Origin: Neurospora intermedia
Taxonomy: Eukaryota; Ascomycota; Sordariomycetes; Sordariales; Sordariaceae
Assembly (NCBI GenBank): GCA_037102815.1
Contig: BTPP01000004.1
Location: 1,612,001-1,676,000, forward strand
Reading direction: 5' to 3'
DNA: 64,000 nucleotides
Shown here: one piece after another, positions 1-10,525 of the stretch
Layout: each line of letters opens with the position of its first letter
Position numbering within the stretch: the stretch's first letter is position 1
The notes under the pieces: generated by a model
What the model was told of the DNA's origin: nothing
Database searches by the model: none
What the model saw: only the letters and a program-made list of their open reading frames with translations
Program-made: the position numbers and the translations under genes

Positions 1-514
1 TAAGCCTTGGTCGTAACTACACTACTGCACGTCATCCAACACATTACCAAATCACGCTGCAGTAGACTTGTAGAAAGCGGGTGAGCTACCTATAAGTGAT
101 CAAGACTGGTCGTAAATTATTGGGCGAAAAAAGGGGACGACGAGGTGGTGGTTTTGATACCTTTCCTACCACCGACGGGATTACTTCAACTGCATGCCCT
201 GACGAGTCTACATCAATGATAGCTTTACCGATTATCGATAGCAAAGTCAATTTAGCGACTTTGCTCCTACCCTGAAGCACGTCCGGGGTCCAGTGGTTTA
301 CGGCGCGCCATGCAATGTACTGCTGGCGGCTCTGTCCCTGGACTTCCCCGCCGTTGACAACGCCTCTCCACCCCACCCTACTTTGGAGACATCAACATCA
401 TAAACAAGCACCGTTCTTCACATCAACCATATGGCCAACTCATTCCTGGGCCACACCTAATGGTCCAGGGACTCATATCCCCCGTTCACAGATAGAACTG
501 GCTACAATTCCAAC
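1..514. other. Upstream flank of the multi-HTH gene
   Basis: No gene is recognised here. The stretch is presumably the 5' leader and promoter of the gene that starts at 515. Short open frames occur on both strands but show no domain, no splice pairing and no recognisable protein pattern. Confidence 0.5.
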
Positions 515-3500
515 ATGCCAGAATTTGAGAACAAGGGTCCGCAAGGTGCAAATCGCGACGGCGAAATGGAGCCCAGGACCGGGCCTCAGCCGCTTTCGCA
601 CCGACGATCTGGGAACCGAATAATCAAGAGCAATAGCGTGAGCGCCGCGCTTCATGACTACCTCCACAACAACCCTGGGGGGCTCAATACCCGCTTTTAT
701 GCCAGGCGGTATGGCGTTTCGGATGGCAGTCTTACCATGAGACTGTGGAGGGAGAAGAGGAAGAAGAAGGAGAATGATGCAACTGAGGCTCTGGACAGTG
801 ATGAAGAGACCATGGAAAGTTCAAGGGTTGAGACACCGGCAGCGTTAGCAAGGCCAATAACGACAACAAGACCAGAGCGACAAAGCCTCACATTTCCCAT
901 TCCCAAGCCAGGCAAGATAGCCTCTCGAGAACTCGTAGAAGCCGCCTTTGACGAATACCTCCACAGCGACCCCCCGGTGTCTGGCCTTGACATCGCTAGA
1001 AAATACGGTCTACATCCAAGCACCATGAACAAGAGGATAGCTTTGATGAAAATGTCGAAGGATGTTGCTAGAAGTGCTGGGGATAGCGGAAAGAAACCCA
1101 GGAGCGGAAGGGCAAACAATCTGAGGAGTAATCCTCCGAGTTCACGTCGACAACAAGAAGCCGGAGTCAAGCCTGGTATTCCAGGCAAGAGCATCCCGCC
1201 GCCGCCACCACTACGACCACCACCAACAGCAGCAGTACCGACACCGGCACCAACCTCTGCAAGTGGACCAAAACAAGCCAGAAGTCTATCCACACTAAGA
1301 GCAAGAGTAGATCGCATCAACTCTGCCATGGAGTACATCATCCAAAATCCCGGACATTGTTACAAGCACGTCGCCAAAAGATTCGGCGTGGGTCGTCGGA
1401 CGCTCTTCGGCAGGGCCGCTAAGTTGAGAGCAGCCGGTATCAATGTCCCATTTTCAATGGTTCCAGGAAGGATGCCAGCAGAGCAGGACACCCACATTAC
1501 TATTGATAGTAGTAGTAGTAGGCATGGAGATGTACAAGTCCAACAACAACGACAACAACGACGACAACAGCCCAGTGGAGGCTCAGCGGAAGAGGCAATA
1601 GCAGCGGTAATCAGAGCCAGAAGCAGTACAAGCCAACGGCCACGACAGGACCAAGGACAAGGTGAAAGTCAGAAACAGAACCCGACAGAAAAGAAGAAGA
1701 AGAAGGAGAGCGCGTCACAGCCACAACCACAACCACAATCGCATCAAGAGCGAGAGCGAGGACGAGGTCTAGGTCTCAGAAGCAGCAGCCGAATCAAAGC
1801 CGCCGCACAGACAAGCGTGAACGCCGGGGTTAGCAGCAGCAGCAGCAGCAACAGCAATAGCAACAGCACCAGTAGTGCCAGCACCAGTGCCAGCAATGGC
1901 AGCAGAAGCAAAGAGAAAAGTAACAACAACAACAACAATGACCCTTTAGACTACATGTCCAGAGCTGAGCGATGCGATGCCGCGTGGGAGGAGTACCTCT
2001 GCAGCAATCCGCGGCCGAGCCTCCTCTATTTTGCAGAAAAGTACGGGATTCACAAGAGCACCTTGAGCGCGAGGAAAGGTGCTTTGAAAAAGCAGGGGGT
2101 GGATGTTGATCTGTTGTTGACGAACTCTGCCAAAGCCAATACTAATGGTAATGATGCTATTGCTAATGGGACCGGCAGTGGAAGGAGGATGTCAAAGGTT
2201 GTGGACTTGATGAGCGACTCTGAGCTGGAGGAATCGGAATCGGAATCGGGTTCGGAGGCGGAGGATGGTGGTGACGATGAGATCATTAACGTTGAGAGTA
2301 ACGTCACCTCACCACCTCCGTTGTCGAAGCTAGTATTAGCACGACGTCAAAGTATGCAACTGTCTGATATCCAGGAACGATACCTGGTGAACTGGTACCT
2401 TCGCGAAGAGTCACTAGGGAGAGGAGCACCGAGTCGTGCTAAGCTGACTAGCATGGCATTGTCTTTATTATTCGACGGGCAGGAAGTGGACTTGGATCTC
2501 CAGGATGAGGAATGGTTGGGTATTTTAATCCAACAGTTTTTGGAGCAGAATCCGGATATCAAATTGATGGTTGGAAGGGCAGAGGGTGAAGATGGGATAT
2601 GGGATGAGGAGGTAATGGGGGGGCTTGTGCCAGCACAGAAGATGAGGAAGCCCGAGGATGGAGTGAGGATGTTATGGGAACCAACAGCTGCTGAAGCAGC
2701 AGCAGCAGCAGCGGCGATGGGTTACATCTCTGACGAGAATGATTGGGAAGACGAAGAAGAAGAATCCGATTCCGAGCAGAGCGAAAGTGATGAATCAGCC
2801 TCTGACTCCGAAGAAGACTCCGAAGAAGACTCCGAAGAAGACGACTCCGACTCCGACTCTGATCCTAACTCTGACTCTGACTCTGACACCTCGACCAACA
2901 CCTCAAACAACAATCTCTACAACCAAGCCTTCGTCGAATCTCTCTTTGTCAAACTCGAGTCCACACCCTCCCCACCCCTCTTATCATCGGCAGCAGCAGC
3001 AGCAGCAGCAGCAGCAGTGGCAGCGCCAGAAGGCGGACACGAACATAGTAGTAACCTTCCAACACCCCAATCCTCCCACGACATCCAACAACACTATCTC
3101 TCTGCTCTACATAACTCACAGTCAGCGACACAGACAGCTCAGATCGTCAAAACCCTATGCATCAAAACCGGCCAGGCTCTGGACCTCAAGAATTCTGCGC
3201 TGGAAGCCCTAAGGGAGAAAGCGGACCGGTTGGAGAAAGAGGCTGGGGAGTTGAAGAAGGCCATACTAGAAATCACGGCGGCGGCGGCGGCGGGAAAGCA
3301 TGATGGTCTTCTTCTTCTTGATCGACCTAGCCCTGATCCTGGTTCTACTAGTCCTCCTCCTCTGGGGCTGTTGTTGTTTTCTGAGGAGGAGCGACATGAA
3401 CGGCGGGAGGAGGAGGATCAGCAGCAGCAGGACATGGAGCAAGAGCAAGAGGGGCAGGAAGGAAAGAAGAGGTCATCGTCGTCGTCGTTAGGAAGCATAA

Positions 3501-4012
3501 ACACGACTTCTGTCAGCGATGTATTAAATGCGGAAAGGGGGATTTTGGAGAGGGCAGCCACCACCACTGATAAGGACCTAAGGGCATCGTCATCATCGAC
3601 AATACCTCCTTCTGAACTAGAAGAGGCAAACGCAATGCAAGAGAGTTTGCACGGCGGTGGAAGTAACGAAGCGGGTGGTGGTCAAGGGAATGGGGGGGAG
3701 AGTGATGAAGAGAGTGAAAGTGAAAGTAGTAACTATGAAAGTGGCTATGACAATGAGCACAAGGGAAGCGACAGGACTAAACGCCCAAGTCCCACTGATA
3801 CCTCCTCAACAGACAATAGCAGGAAACGGCGCCGCATGGTAGATATAGAAATTGTGCTTGAAGCAAGGAGGATGTTTGGCTTTGCTGCTCACGATGAAAG
3901 CATAGGGCCATGGACAGGGGCATACACAATCGGGCCTGGGGTGCCCGGGAGGAAGAGGAGGAGGATCACGGAGCGGAACAGGCAGGGGATTCTCGTGTCA
4001 CGATACCTCTAG
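515..4012 (+). CDS. Multi helix-turn-helix protein with four psq-like units and a CENP-B/pogo-like segment (1165 aa)
   Basis: This is a single uninterrupted frame of 1165 aa with no specific name that I know. Four related units of about 40 residues lie near residues 41-80, 136-178, 264-308 and 481-535. Each follows the pattern Ala-x-x-x-Tyr-(Leu/Ile), then Asn/Asp-Pro, then Ala-(basic)-(basic)-(Tyr/Phe)-Gly and a Ser/Thr-Leu/Met, which resembles pipsqueak-type helix-turn-helix DNA-binding domains. Residues about 616-690 (QERYLVNWYL...QFLEQNPDIK) resemble the CENP-B/Tc5-type HTH of pogo transposases. I see no DDE catalytic domain. The rest is low complexity: Gln/Ser runs, a long Asp/Glu/Ser acidic stretch (about 745-800), a likely coiled coil (about 873-928) and basic RKRRR clusters near the C-terminus that could be nuclear signals. 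A nuclear DNA-binding role is inferred. The start at 515 is the first ATG of the frame. Its stop lies about 1.1 kb from the convergent Ras-GEF gene. Confidence 0.82.
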   Translation: MPEFENKGPQGANRDGEMEPRTGPQPLSHRRSGNRIIKSNSVSAALHDYLHNNPGGLNTRFYARRYGVSDGSLTMRLWREKRKKKENDATEALDSDEETMESSRVETPAALARPITTTRPERQSLTFPIPKPGKIASRELVEAAFDEYLHSDPPVSGLDIARKYGLHPSTMNKRIALMKMSKDVARSAGDSGKKPRSGRANNLRSNPPSSRRQQEAGVKPGIPGKSIPPPPPLRPPPTAAVPTPAPTSASGPKQARSLSTLRARVDRINSAMEYIIQNPGHCYKHVAKRFGVGRRTLFGRAAKLRAAGINVPFSMVPGRMPAEQDTHITIDSSSSRHGDVQVQQQRQQRRQQPSGGSAEEAIAAVIRARSSTSQRPRQDQGQGESQKQNPTEKKKKKESASQPQPQPQSHQERERGRGLGLRSSSRIKAAAQTSVNAGVSSSSSSNSNSNSTSSASTSASNGSRSKEKSNNNNNNDPLDYMSRAERCDAAWEEYLCSNPRPSLLYFAEKYGIHKSTLSARKGALKKQGVDVDLLLTNSAKANTNGNDAIANGTGSGRRMSKVVDLMSDSELEESESESGSEAEDGGDDEIINVESNVTSPPPLSKLVLARRQSMQLSDIQERYLVNWYLREESLGRGAPSRAKLTSMALSLLFDGQEVDLDLQDEEWLGILIQQFLEQNPDIKLMVGRAEGEDGIWDEEVMGGLVPAQKMRKPEDGVRMLWEPTAAEAAAAAAAMGYISDENDWEDEEEESDSEQSESDESASDSEEDSEEDSEEDDSDSDSDPNSDSDSDTSTNTSNNNLYNQAFVESLFVKLESTPSPPLLSSAAAAAAAAAVAAPEGGHEHSSNLPTPQSSHDIQQHYLSALHNSQSATQTAQIVKTLCIKTGQALDLKNSALEALREKADRLEKEAGELKKAILEITAAAAAGKHDGLLLLDRPSPDPGSTSPPPLGLLLFSEEERHERREEEDQQQQDMEQEQEGQEGKKRSSSSSLGSINTTSVSDVLNAERGILERAATTTDKDLRASSSSTIPPSELEEANAMQESLHGGGSNEAGGGQGNGGESDEESESESSNYESGYDNEHKGSDRTKRPSPTDTSSTDNSRKRRRMVDIEIVLEARRMFGFAAHDESIGPWTGAYTIGPGVPGRKRRRITERNRQGILVSRYL

Positions 4013-5144
4013 ACTAGCGCATATTAGCAGCAACGCATCAAAGTCAGTGTATGTGAGAGATCATAGTGCTACCTCTACTTGTCTATTGTTCCGTACCTAG
4101 GGAGCCAAAACGTTGAGGCAAGGTATAGTCCTCATGGTTGCGAAGGAAACAAAGATAAAATTCCACGATTGTACAGTATCGCTGTCACCACGCTTGGACA
4201 ACACTGTAACAAACATCGAGAAAACAAAAAGTGTGGTGTCAAAACCAATCGTTCCACCCATAGATAGATTCATTGAACCTAATCTGTACATATGTATGTA
4301 TAGTGGTAGTAATATTGATAGACCTTTGCCATCCATAAAATGATTCGTGGCCGCTTAAATGTTCTTAACATAAAATCTTGTGACAACAAGAGGAAGTAGA
4401 TCTTTGCCTATCTCTCCTCTTCTTTTTAACATTTCGAGACAAATAGTGTTTGGATATATCCCCATTTCAGCCCATATGCTCATCCCAACCCTCATCGCGT
4501 GGTATCATTCTCTTGCTTCTTCGTCCGCCAACAGATACTTCTGCGGCGAGCCCCCCTTGTGCTCCTCATCCAATTGACCCTTTACATTCATCCCAATCCA
4601 CCCCACACGCGGCTTAATCGTCCGTCTTGCTTCACGGAACAGGGAAGAGAGTAGGATGCGTAGGCTCTCCCTTGGATTCTTCTTTTGAATCGGTTCCACA
4701 GGCTGAATCTGCTTCGGATGTGACCAGCTTTGCGGCGTTCGATTAAGCTTTAGTGTTGCTGCTAGTCCTTGTTGACGCAGCAGTGCTCGCCCCGATGAAG
4801 CTGCTCTGTCATCCAATGGCATCCGGTACGTTACGTCGAGTAATAAAACCATCATAAGTTCGACGTTCCGCGACACGAGTATTTGTAATGGACTTGTTCG
4901 CCGGGCATCTTAGGTCTTGAAGGGTGACCATAACTGCTCCGCAGCATTGAGCTTAACAAACAGTTTGTACCTCGTACTAAGAAATATGATATATAGCATA
5001 GCGGCTTGGCCGACGTAAGGTACTTTGTAGCGCTGCTCGGAAGGAAGGCAGCCAAGTAAAGCGTTTTCCGCGGTGGTACTTTCGACAAAATCATCGATGT
5101 AAAAATGGCTCGGCGTCGGACGAAGATACGTGGAGTTTGTTGGA
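4013..5144. other. Convergent intergenic region
   Basis: This lies between the 3' end of the multi-HTH gene (+) and the 3' end of the Ras-GEF gene (-), so it should carry both 3' untranslated regions. The first 350 bases are AT-rich. One short minus-strand frame is listed separately; nothing else is recognised. Confidence 0.5.
4505..4855 (-). CDS. Tentative small ORF, 116 aa, unknown
   Basis: A minus-strand frame begins with two consecutive ATG codons and runs 116 aa. Its second half is charged and reads like protein (for example KKNPRESLRILLSSLFREAR, ending in LLADEEARE). It has no recognised domain, and a poor ATG context. It lies only 290 bp downstream of the Ras-GEF stop on the same strand, so it could simply be part of that gene's 3' untranslated region. 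I give it as a candidate only. Confidence 0.22.
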   Translation of the reverse strand: MMVLLLDVTYRMPLDDRAASSGRALLRQQGLAATLKLNRTPQSWSHPKQIQPVEPIQKKNPRESLRILLSSLFREARRTIKPRVGWIGMNVKGQLDEEHKGGSPQKYLLADEEARE

Positions 5145-8100
5145 TCATAGGAATCCAGACTCAGCCAGAACTCTGTAAAGTACAACGAGAAGAAGTTAAC
5201 AATCCGCACAGATAGCAATACAAAAGGGTGATGGATGTGCTGGCCTGGCTGAACCCAGCGGGTCACGAAGGGGTGCGGGAAGTGACAAAGCTAGGACTAC
5301 CAGCCGAGTCGAGTGATGTCCGAAGAAGTACGAGGCCAATCAGAGTTGCGTGCCCATGCCGCCCTCCCTTCATCACCTCACTGAAAAAAAGGCACCCCCA
5401 TTCACAGCCACCTGGCGGAATTTTGGCTCTACATACCTGACGATCTTCTCATCTTCTCTCTCGCGGGGCTCGATTTGCAAACTCTTGTCGTACATCTCGT
5501 GCACGTCTCCGGCAGCTTGCATATTGGACAAGATATACTCCTGAAGTTCAGGTACTGGCTGTAGCGAATATGCGACGTTTTGATACTGCTGGATATCTCC
5601 GATAACGTCTGCGGTCTTCGCCCGCTTCGCAAAGTTGATCTGGTTCGTCTTCTTCAGAACCGACGGGATACCATCTTCAATGAAGGTAAGATCCGTAAGG
5701 TACACACCTAAGAATCTCAGGTTAGCATTCGACCAGAACATGAGGCTTCACCATGGTTTCTTACCAAAGAAGGGAATGCATGGAGGGTTGGACAGATGCA
5801 ACGCCTCTCTGTATTCACCAAAGTTCTTAGTACTAGCCATGAGTTTCCTCATGGTTTCAAGCGTCGCGAGAACGCGCTGAGGAATTTGATCCCATGTTCT
5901 CTTCAAGCGGGCAATGGGTGCGGTTCCCAAAGCTGAAATGATCGATGTAAGTGTAGAAAAGTTGTTAAGAGCCCGGCACTTGTCAGCAACGGCAACGAAG
6001 TGTTTTATGACGACAACACGCTTCCTAACATCGGTTTGCGCCAAAATCATCTCAGCCACCCAGTTGGTCATCTGGTTCGAGTGCAGAATAAGGGCCTTGA
6101 CATTAGGTGCTGGTTCTGGCTCCCCTTCGGCAACCTTCTTCTGCCATGTCTTGTTGAGACATTCTGTAGACTTGATCTTGCCATACAGGCGCGACTCAAT
6201 GATAGTAAGCTGACGCGCAAATTCAGTGACATCAATATCCAGAAACTTGAGCTTCTTCATGTTCTTTGGCATGATTGGCGCAGGCGTATTCTGGTTGACC
6301 GTCTGGATCATGCGACGAACATTGACTTCCTTGCCGCTCTTCCGCTGTTCCAGGACGGCCATCAAGCCCTTGGAACCTGGTGTCTCTGTCGACTTCACTG
6401 TCTCATTGACGAAGTTGTAGACATCAAGGATTAGCTGCTTTGTCTCCTCACTCTGATCTTCCATCCAAAAGTTATCGAACCAGTTCTTGAGAATGTTGAC
6501 CACTCGGAAGCGGATAAGCTTCTGCTTGCTATCACGCCACTGCTCGTACTGGGTCTGGGTAAGGCCCTCGGGTGGTTGGATGCCGAATCTCTTTACGAGT
6601 AGCTCGAACAGTACGCGAGCCGAAGTAAAGGACTTGTACGTCAACAGGAAGGTGTTATTGAAGTTCGAGTCAAGCTTGTCGTGGCGGGTAAGCTGCTCCA
6701 CCAAAGCGAGGAGACTACCACCCTTGACGACGGGCGGCTGCACCTTCTGATCCCAAGATAGCTCAGCTTCGTAGTCCAGACGCAAGAACTCAGGTGTGTC
6801 ATCCACAGGCTGAATCGGCGTGGGATCTTCTCCAAAGAATTTCTTCATCTTTGACGGGTCACCCTTCCGCTGGAACGTGGGAGCAGTGGGATCGCCCTCC
6901 GAAAACGATGCTGAGCTCATCAATACCGGTCTCAAGAAGGCAGAGTCAGTCCTCAAGTGCCGCTCATACGGCAACGAGTCACCTCTGCTAAGCGGTGCTC
7001 GTTGAACAGGTTCACGTGCACGAGCTTCTGCTTGTTGCTGCATGACCATCTGGACTTGCTCTGAGAGTAGTTGGAGAGAGAAGCCGATGTGCGAGGAGTT
7101 GGTCTCCAATGCTCGAGCACACTGACGAACATAGTCCAACCTTTCTTCCAAAGCATGGCCCCGAACCTCGGACCATTCATCAGCGAGCGGGCCAGCGACG
7201 GCCTGGCAGCCAAGCACCAGGTCGGAAATGTTGTCGTACAAGCTTTGTTTGTTTGTCGCAAAATCAAGAAGCTGCGGCTGCTGGAACCCGTTGCTGCCAA
7301 GGCAAGAAAGGTCGATAGACTCAATCGTGGCAATCCATGGCTTGAACATGTCCACGACCTTGCCGCCGGCAGCGCAAATATTGTTGCTGATTACTTCGTG
7401 TCTGAAAGGCGTCACCACCTTATCCGTGACAACCAAGCTCTTGTCCAGTTCGCGAATGCCGGAAACCAGCATACGCTTCAGCTCATCCAGCCTTTCCAAC
7501 AACTTGCTGTCGAGAATGGCAGTGGGCTCCACTACACCCTCTTCATCATCGAGGAAATTGGAGGTAATAGGGTCGTGAGGGCCGAGGCCATTAGTCTGCC
7601 AACTCCCACCAGAGGTGGACCCAATTACGAACCCGGGGAACAGCCGAGGAATGTCTTCACCTCTCTGCTGCCTAGCAACTTCGACATAGCTGTAAACTCC
7701 CATGAGGACGCCATCAGCCTCCTGCAGACACTTTTGGACGGACTCGGCGTTGGGCCAATCGGCAGCAGCAATGTGCGAGGAAATCACCAGCTTGGAAAAC
7801 TTGGACATCATGTCGCGGAAATGAGGGTATAGCGCCTTGTTGGTTGAGATGATGGAAGGCTGGCCTGAATGGTTGTCGGTTGTCCCTGAACCAGCCGCCA
7901 GGAGAAGGCGCAAATGGTCAGAGATGTCCTCGGCGCGTGCAACGTATTCGGACCGGTAGTTGTTCTTGATGGCCTCGCGATAACGGTCAATTGCCTTCTT
8001 CATGTTGGCAACCAGTCGGCTCCAAGTAAGAGGTTGCATAGAACCATCGTCAAAGAAGGATCGAGGAATTGTAGCGGCGGTAGGGAGGTTGAAAGTCGCG

Positions 8101-9165
8101 CTAGTGAATGCGGTTGTCGATGTCATAGGCACTAGATGGTGATTATTGCTGAAATATGTCTCGGTACGGCCCCTATTACCGGAGGGCTGTCCGTTGATAG
8201 AATCCATGGACGTGGACGGTGAGACACCATCGTATAAGCGGCGGTTCTTGGGCTGTATTGGAGTAAGCCCCTCATTGTCCTAAAAGAACTGAGTGTGATG
8301 AAGTTTTGTGTGAACTTACAAGTGATCCTCTGGATGCAGTCATGAAAGTTTCGCCCTCGACTTCTGAGGCCGAGGTGATATCGTCTTCATCCTCTTCATC
8401 CTGGGTCAAGCCACGTGCCATCATCTCGGGAGGCGGCCTGGTCCGGTCGGGTATCGTCACATTCATGCGGTCACGGGGACCGGTCTCGTTAACAGAAGCA
8501 GGCGACTCAAGCGGCAATTCATTGCTGCTCTCGCCGGTCATGGTGTTGTAGTAGAACAAGTGGCCCAGGGGGGTAACTTGAGGGATCCAGAAATCCGCCC
8601 TGGATCGATCGCCATCGGTTCCCTCAATGGGAAGAGAATCAGGGTCATCATCGCGATCCGATGCATCATCCTCGTCAAAGCTCTCGTGGTAGGCATCGTG
8701 GTCTTCGGCCTCATCCTCTACTACTTGTTCGGTGGTGGCCTTCTCCTCGGCCTCGCCTGGAGCATCATCGGGGCTAGGGATCACCTCGCAATAATTACTG
8801 GGAAACCATCCTCTGACACCATTGATGACACCATCCCACCAACCGCTTTCGAGCTGTGTGATCACCTGGATTATATCGCCCTCGTGGAAGCTAAGACTGG
8901 TCCTGTCGTCTGCCTCGTAATCGTACAGCGCGCGGACATACATGGTGCCCGCGGGCGCCGTGCCTACAACGCCATTCATGGAGGGAACAGGGTCGGTCGC
9001 GAAAAAGAAGGAGGAGTCGTTGGGGTCGACCAAAGTGGTCGCGTGGCTTGAGTCGGCGGCAGCGGGGTCGCGTCGATCGTAGGTTGTTTTCTGAGACTGG
9101 GTATTGTAGGAACTGGTGGTATTCTGACCCTGAAGTAGCGACACAGGCGTCTGTGTCATTAGCAT
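5145..9165 (-). CDS. cdc25: Cdc25-type Ras guanine-nucleotide exchange factor (SH3, RasGEF_N, RasGEF), 1219 aa
   Basis: It loads Ras with GTP at the membrane and in fungi feeds cAMP/PKA and growth signalling. I read four exons: 9165-8320, 8279-5765, 5707-5437 and 5172-5145, separated by introns of 40, 57 and 264 bp, all GT-AG. They sum to 3660 bp, or 1219 aa. An SH3 domain lies near residues 75-130 (ALYDYEADD, GWWDG, GWFPSNY). It is followed by an acidic linker and a WW-like stretch (about 188-218). RasGEF_N lies near 795-930 and the catalytic RasGEF near 955-1195. The diagnostic PFFGVYLTDLTFIEDG is recreated exactly across the 57-bp intron. The last 28 nt encode the tail VLAESGFL, which matches the usual end of this family and supports the long third intron. 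The start at 9165 is the first of two nearby ATGs in frame. The gene is convergent with the multi-HTH gene. Confidence 0.94.
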
Positions 9166-10489
9166 ATTGAGCGTGTCGTGATGACGGGTAGAAGCAAGCG
9201 ATGGTGTAGAATATCAAGGGCCGAAGATCATGTTCCAGTCGCTGAGCCTCGGGTGGTGTAAGTAAGCAGGTGATGTACAAGTAATCTTTGCAGAAGTCGA
9301 GCGTCCAAAGTGCGCTAGGTCGACGTAGGTAGATGCTTATGAGGGACGGATGCACTTTGTCCCCTATTTCGAGGGTCTGACGTCGGCGGGAATTAAATTG
9401 GAAGGGTGATCCAAAAGTTTACTCGGCGCTAGAGGCTATGGAAAGAACAGCTGTCGCGACAGACGATCTGAGTGGTCGAAAGGCTGAGGCGTCGGCGGGT
9501 AAGGAGTGGTGAGAAAGTGAGGCAACACAGGCATCGATTCGCCGACCGCTCCTTGGTGTGGTGGTCTTGTAAAGCGCTGGCTCGAAGAATAAAAGAGTCT
9601 AGTGTAGTGAGAGAGAGAGAGCTGATGCAAGATCAGATATGTATGTAGGTATACGTCTAGGTAACCGGCGTGACGATGATGATGATGATGACGGTGGTCC
9701 GAATTCCTGTCGGTCGCGACACGTTCTTGTCTTCCGGGTCGTTCTCTGTTCGCAGAAGGGGTTCTCGGTCGAGGCTACGTTGCCTGATGCTCTTTTGTCG
9801 AGTTTGGATGGCGATGACTCGATATGATAGTATCGATCTCTCGGTGCCCGCGTGGCCAGGTCGTGAGGGTCCAGGGGGCGGTTTCTGGCAGTGCTGTCGA
9901 ACCTGAGCGGATGGATAGGTGGTCGAATTGTCTCGTCACTTTCCCGGCATCTGACTTGCCCTTTTGACTGAGGGTTCAACCAAGAACCTGGAAGTATAGG
10001 TTGTTCGTCAGTTGGAGCGGAAAGACTGGACGGACCTATATCCGGCAAGGGGGTGAGGTGCCTAGGTGAAATGCATTGGGCGGGGGGGGGGCGTCTCTTT
10101 TTGAGAGGGAGCAGTCGACGAAGTGGAAGGAGAGAGTGGATGATGGCCTCGCACTGCAGTGTGTGTGCCGTGTGGTAGGACGAATGGACAGCCAGTTCCG
10201 TTGTAGGGAGCACTGGGCGCATTGGGACTTGCCCGGCAGCCCGGGCTCCTCCACTGTGGGACTAGAGGGGACGGAGGGTCCTCACTTTGCGAGGCCCTCT
10301 TTCCCGCTCTCCAACGGTTCTGGGCCTTTGATTGGCTCGTGCTCAATTCGTCTCTGGGACTGATAGGTAAAAGGTAAGGAGTGCCCTGGATGGGGGATCC
10401 ATAGCATTATGGACCCTTTCGGCTGTTCACTTTCCCTCCAGCAGGCAAGCCCTCCCCTCGTTCAACTGAGTACAATCATAGATAGGTAG
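9166..10489. other. 5' flank and likely leader of the Ras-GEF gene
   Basis: No gene is recognised. The DNA contains a short (GAT)n tract at 9675-9691 and a run of ten G at 10082-10091. Overlapping minus-strand frames (for example 9599-10222) are rich in Pro/Ser/Arg and look like translated untranslated sequence. The promoter of the minus-strand Ras-GEF gene should lie here. Confidence 0.5.
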
Positions 10490-10525
10490 GTACCTCTAGC
10501 TTCCATCGATTGAACCTAGAGGTAC
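10490..10525. repeat. Stem-loop with perfect 10-bp arms
   Basis: The arms GTACCTCTAG (10490-10499) and CTAGAGGTAC (10516-10525) are exact inverted copies around a 16-base loop. The arm contains the motif TACCTCTAG, which recurs elsewhere in the window. Function is unknown; it could be a regulatory palindrome or an RNA hairpin. Confidence 0.7.

Noticed and set aside
4852-5148. 98-codon minus-strand frame whose ATG overlaps the Ras-GEF stop codon
   Set aside because: Most likely 3' untranslated sequence; no domain, and biased amino-acid content.
9599-10222. 207-codon minus-strand frame upstream of the Ras-GEF start
   Set aside because: Pro/Ser/Arg-rich with simple-repeat Ser; not in frame with exon 1 through any convincing intron. 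Treated as leader sequence.
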